This document shows positions 34,819-37,366 of a DNA stretch of 37,366 bases, one piece after another. The position numbers were made by a program, and so were the translations under genes. Numbering within the stretch: position 1 is the first letter of the stretch; each line of letters begins with the position of its first letter. The DNA is from an uncultured Microbulbifer sp. (GTDB lineage: Bacteria; Pseudomonadota; Gammaproteobacteria; Pseudomonadales; Cellvibrionaceae): the NCBI RefSeq assembly GCF_913055755.1, contig NZ_CAJXKH010000024.1, positions 1 to 37,366 of the forward strand. Direction: 5' to 3'. The notes beneath the pieces were generated by a model. The model was not told where the DNA came from. It ran no database searches and saw nothing but the letters and a program-made list of their open reading frames with translations.

Positions 34819-34828
34819 CGTGCGGGCG

Positions 34829-36331
34829 TCAAGCCCCCTGATCACTGTCGTCAGCGAACCAGGGTTCGCGAGCTTTCATGATCAGTGCGGCTGCGCGCTC
34901 TTCATCGACGCCTTCGATGTCCAGCAGGTCATCTACTGCCTGCTCGGCGAGGTCTTCCATGGTAGCCACGCCGCGACTGGCCAGCTGGAACGCCAGCTGG
35001 CGATCCATACCTTCCATATTAAGCAGGTCTTCCTGGGGTTCGGAAGCATCCAGCTGCTCTTCGGAAGCCAGCGCCTGAGTCAGCAGTGCATCCTTGGCAC
35101 GTGCGCGCAGCTCTTCCGCGATATCTTCATCAAACCCTTCGATCTCGAGCATTTCCTCGATGGGCACATAGGCCACTTCCTCGAGGGTAGTGAAACCTTC
35201 TTCCACCAGTACGCCGGCCACATCCTCGTCGATATCCAGGCGCTCCATGAAAGTTTCCATGATGCTTCCGGACTCGGCTTCCTGCTTGGACTGCCATTCG
35301 TCAACGCTCATCACGTTGATCTGCCACTCGGTCAGCTCGGATGCAAGGCGCACGTTCTGGCCGCTGCGACCAATGGCCATAGCCAGGTTTTCCTCGGCCA
35401 CCGCAACATCCATGGAGCCGGCATCTTCGTCGACCACGATGGATTCGATTTCCGCCGGCGCCATGGCGTTGATGACAAACTGTGCGGGATTGTCGTCCCA
35501 CAGCACGATATCAACACGCTCACCGGACAGTTCGTTGGACACAGCCTGCACACGTGCACCGCGCATGCCAACACAGGCGCCGACCGGATCGATACGTCCA
35601 TCGTTGGTGGTAACGGCAATCTTGGCGCGCAGGCCCGGATCGCGCGCAGCGCCGCGAATTTCGATGACCTGCTCGGAAATTTCCGGCACTTCGATGCGGA
35701 ACAGCTCGATCAGCATTTCCGGGCAGGAGCGGCTCAGCATCAGCTGCGGGCCGCGGGCTTCCGGCTGGATTTCCAGCAGGATTGCACGCACGCGGTCACC
35801 CAGACGGAAAATCTCGCGGCCAACCAGCTGGTCGCGGGGCAGACGCGCTTCCGCGTTATTACCCAGGTCCACAGCGATGAAATCGCGGGTCACTTTCTTG
35901 ACGGTGCCGCTTACCAGCTCGCCCACGCGATCGCGGTATTCATCGACGATCTTGGCGCGCTCGGCTTCGCGAACCTTCTGCACGATCACCTGCTTGGCGG
36001 TCTGCGCGGCGATACGGCCGAACTCGACGTTCTCTACCTGTTCACGATAAACGTCACCGGCCTTTAATTCCGGATCTTTTTCGTGTGCCTCTTCCAGGGT
36101 GAACTGGGTACCCAGCTCCGCCAGAGTTTCGTCGTCCACCACTTCCCAGCTGCGGAAAGTCTCGTAGTCACCGGTCCTGCGATCGATGATCACCTCGATG
36201 GTGGAGTCTTCGTCGTAGCGCTTCTTGGTGGCCGTTGCCAGGGCCGCCTCGATTGCCTGGAAAATAATTTCCCGGTCAACGCCTTTCTCGTTGGAAACCG
36301 CTTCGGCTACCAGCAAGATTTCTTTGTTCAT
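34829..36331 (-). CDS. nusA: Transcription termination/antitermination factor NusA
   Basis: This 500-residue protein is NusA, which binds RNA polymerase and modulates pausing, termination and antitermination. It starts [20 protein letters not shown] (polymerase-binding N-terminal domain). It then has an S1 domain ([21 protein letters not shown]) and two KH domains ([22 protein letters not shown] and the region with [13 protein letters not shown]). Two C-terminal helix-hairpin-helix acidic repeats are visible (about 360-425 and 440-495). The length matches the gammaproteobacterial form. It follows rimP after 142 bases and precedes infB. Confidence 0.98.
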   Translation of the reverse strand: MNKEILLVAEAVSNEKGVDREIIFQAIEAALATATKKRYDEDSTIEVIIDRRTGDYETFRSWEVVDDETLAELGTQFTLEEAHEKDPELKAGDVYREQVENVEFGRIAAQTAKQVIVQKVREAERAKIVDEYRDRVGELVSGTVKKVTRDFIAVDLGNNAEARLPRDQLVGREIFRLGDRVRAILLEIQPEARGPQLMLSRSCPEMLIELFRIEVPEISEQVIEIRGAARDPGLRAKIAVTTNDGRIDPVGACVGMRGARVQAVSNELSGERVDIVLWDDNPAQFVINAMAPAEIESIVVDEDAGSMDVAVAEENLAMAIGRSGQNVRLASELTEWQINVMSVDEWQSKQEAESGSIMETFMERLDIDEDVAGVLVEEGFTTLEEVAYVPIEEMLEIEGFDEDIAEELRARAKDALLTQALASEEQLDASEPQEDLLNMEGMDRQLAFQLASRGVATMEDLAEQAVDDLLDIEGVDEERAAALIMKAREPWFADDSDQGA

Positions 36332-36473
36332 GCAGCTGCCTCTTCAAAAACGCTACGTGCTGTTTACTCGATGCCGAGAGCCCCGGAAAACTTCGCCGGG
36401 CGCTTCTGCAACACTCGCCTGATTAATAAATCCGTTACTTCCTGTTGGCGCCAGCCGGTGCCACCCCGGACGA

Positions 36474-36938
36474 TTACTTCTCGAACTGGGGAATAATGTT
36501 TGCCTTCTCGATACTGTCGATCGGCAACAGGTATTCGTTCTCGCTATCGATACGCAATACCACTTCATCGCCTTCCACACCGGCGATCAGGCCGCGCCAT
36601 TTGCGCTGGCCATCCAGCGGCATGCGCAGGCGCATCTCGACCTGGGCGCCGATAAAGCGGCGGTAGTGGTCGAGCTTGTACAGCGGCCGGTCCATCCCCG
36701 GTGAAGACACTTCCAGGGTGTACTTGCTGCTGATGGGATCTTCGACATCCATTACCGCGCTGACCTGACGACTGACTTTTTCACAGTCGTCCACGCCGAT
36801 ACCGCGCTCGGCATCAATGTAGATACGCAGCAGGGCGTTGCGGCCGTGGGTCTGATAATCGATACCCCACAGCTCGCAATCCAGTGATTCAACCACCGGA
36901 GTCAGCAACTCTTCGAGAATTTCGCGTTTACTTGCCAT
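36474..36938 (-). CDS. rimP: Ribosome maturation factor RimP
   Basis: This 154-residue protein is RimP, needed for 30S subunit maturation. It begins MASKREILEELLTPVVESLDCELWGIDY and contains YIDAERGIGVDDCEKVSRQVSAVMDVEDPI and LEVSSPGMDRPL, the family core. The C-terminal part is a small beta-barrel. ATG at 36938 was chosen to match homologues; the frame extends to 37010 without similarity. The ribosome binding site is weak. It is the first protein gene of the operon, downstream of tRNA-fMet and its terminator. Confidence 0.97.
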   Translation of the reverse strand: MASKREILEELLTPVVESLDCELWGIDYQTHGRNALLRIYIDAERGIGVDDCEKVSRQVSAVMDVEDPISSKYTLEVSSPGMDRPLYKLDHYRRFIGAQVEMRLRMPLDGQRKWRGLIAGVEGDEVVLRIDSENEYLLPIDSIEKANIIPQFEK

Positions 36939-37026
36939 ATCACCACTTTGGCCCACGGACGTTGCCGGTTTGTTACCCGACCCCGCGCAGGGGCAGGTGC
37001 GCACAGGCACCGCAAAAACAAAAAAT

Positions 37027-37091
37027 GGGCAGCGAAGCTAGCCCCACGGTCCGAATGAGAAACCGCGGCGCCGACTCCCGGCCCATTCGGA
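37027..37091 (-). other. Structured leader upstream of rimP
   Basis: Two self-complementary segments are seen: GGGC AGC GAA GCT A GCCC at 37027-37044, and arms TCCGAATG (37050-37057) and CATTCGGA (37084-37091). They lie between the tRNA terminator and rimP and may form a folded 5' leader. No promoter was identified. Confidence 0.4.
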
Positions 37092-37121
37092 TGGCAACCC
37101 CGGAAACCGGCTTGCCGCAGA

Positions 37122-37149
37122 TACGAAAAAGCCCCTAACAGGGGCTTTT
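37122..37149 (-). terminator. Intrinsic terminator after tRNA-fMet
   Basis: On the minus strand AAAAGCCCCT (37149-37140), a 3-base loop and AGGGGCTTTT (37136-37127) are followed by another T, then CGTAT. It separates the tRNA unit from rimP, so part of the transcription probably stops here. Confidence 0.85.
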
Positions 37150-37182
37150 ACTACGCGAAAGCATCCTGAAATACTTTCGCAA

Positions 37183-37222
37183 AATTTGGTAGCGGGGGCA
37201 GGATTTGAACCCTGGACCTTCG
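37183..37222 (-). repeat. Degenerate copy of the tRNA-fMet 3' end
   Basis: Positions 37183-37222 match 37290-37329 at 37 of 40 bases, covering the CCA end, acceptor 3' strand and T arm of the real tRNA. The three mismatches (37212-37214) fall in the T stem and break its pairing. No matching acceptor 5' strand or anticodon arm is present, so this is a remnant and not a gene. Confidence 0.8.
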
Positions 37223-37293
37223 CCCGGCCATGCCGGCCAGAGGTAAAAAGAGAGCCCGTCGGGCATCTCGCCAAGTACCACTGGCACCGAATT

Positions 37294-37366
<73 letters not shown>

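Noticed and set aside
37187..37275. A second tRNA gene next to tRNA-fMet
   Set aside because: The T stem does not pair, no acceptor 5' strand complementary to CCCCGCT is found, and there is no anticodon arm.

Overview
The window looks like a chromosomal segment of a GC-rich marine gammaproteobacterium, most like Microbulbifer or another member of the Cellvibrionales. This is inferred from the housekeeping gene orders (dnaX-ybaB-recR; tRNA-fMet-rimP-nusA-infB-rbfA-truB-rpsO-pnp), the abundance of large TonB-dependent receptors (TBDRs), and the protein sequences. No plasmid, phage, insertion sequence or CRISPR signature was seen.

Layout. (1) Positions 1-2245, minus strand: the start of a CoxE-like von Willebrand A protein, a MoxR-family AAA+ ATPase, and a membrane protein with a winged-helix-like tail. 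Two copies of a long structured repeat separate these genes. (2) Positions 2536-7954, minus strand: a compact housekeeping block in transcription order dnaX, ybaB, recR, rnd, ycgL, ycgN and a small membrane protein, with several one-base stop/start overlaps. dnaX carries an in-phase A AAA AAG slippery heptamer followed almost at once by a -1-frame stop, so a short gamma-like product is predicted beside tau. (3) Positions 8235-23620, plus strand: an ECF sigma factor, a FecR anti-sigma regulator and an STN-domain TBDR (a cell-surface signalling trio), then three more TBDRs, one of them Oar-like, with a MarC-family membrane protein between the last two. (4) Positions 23704-27534: a lipoprotein with transglutaminase-like and TPR regions (minus), a POT/PTR2 peptide transporter (plus) and a TauE/SafE permease (minus), separated by strong terminators. 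(5) Positions 27636-37366, minus strand: the translation and RNA-processing operon, starting from a tRNA-fMet gene cut by the window edge.

How the genes may work together. The sigma/FecR/STN-receptor trio should sense an extracellular ligand and switch on receptor genes. The neighbouring TBDRs, the secreted transglutaminase-like lipoprotein and the proton-coupled peptide transporter would fit a nutrient (perhaps peptide) uptake region, but that link is inference. The most unusual non-coding signals are the paired structured repeats around moxR, the dnaX recoding site, the hairpin series in the rpsO-pnp spacer, and a degenerate 40-base copy of the tRNA-fMet 3' end next to the real tRNA.
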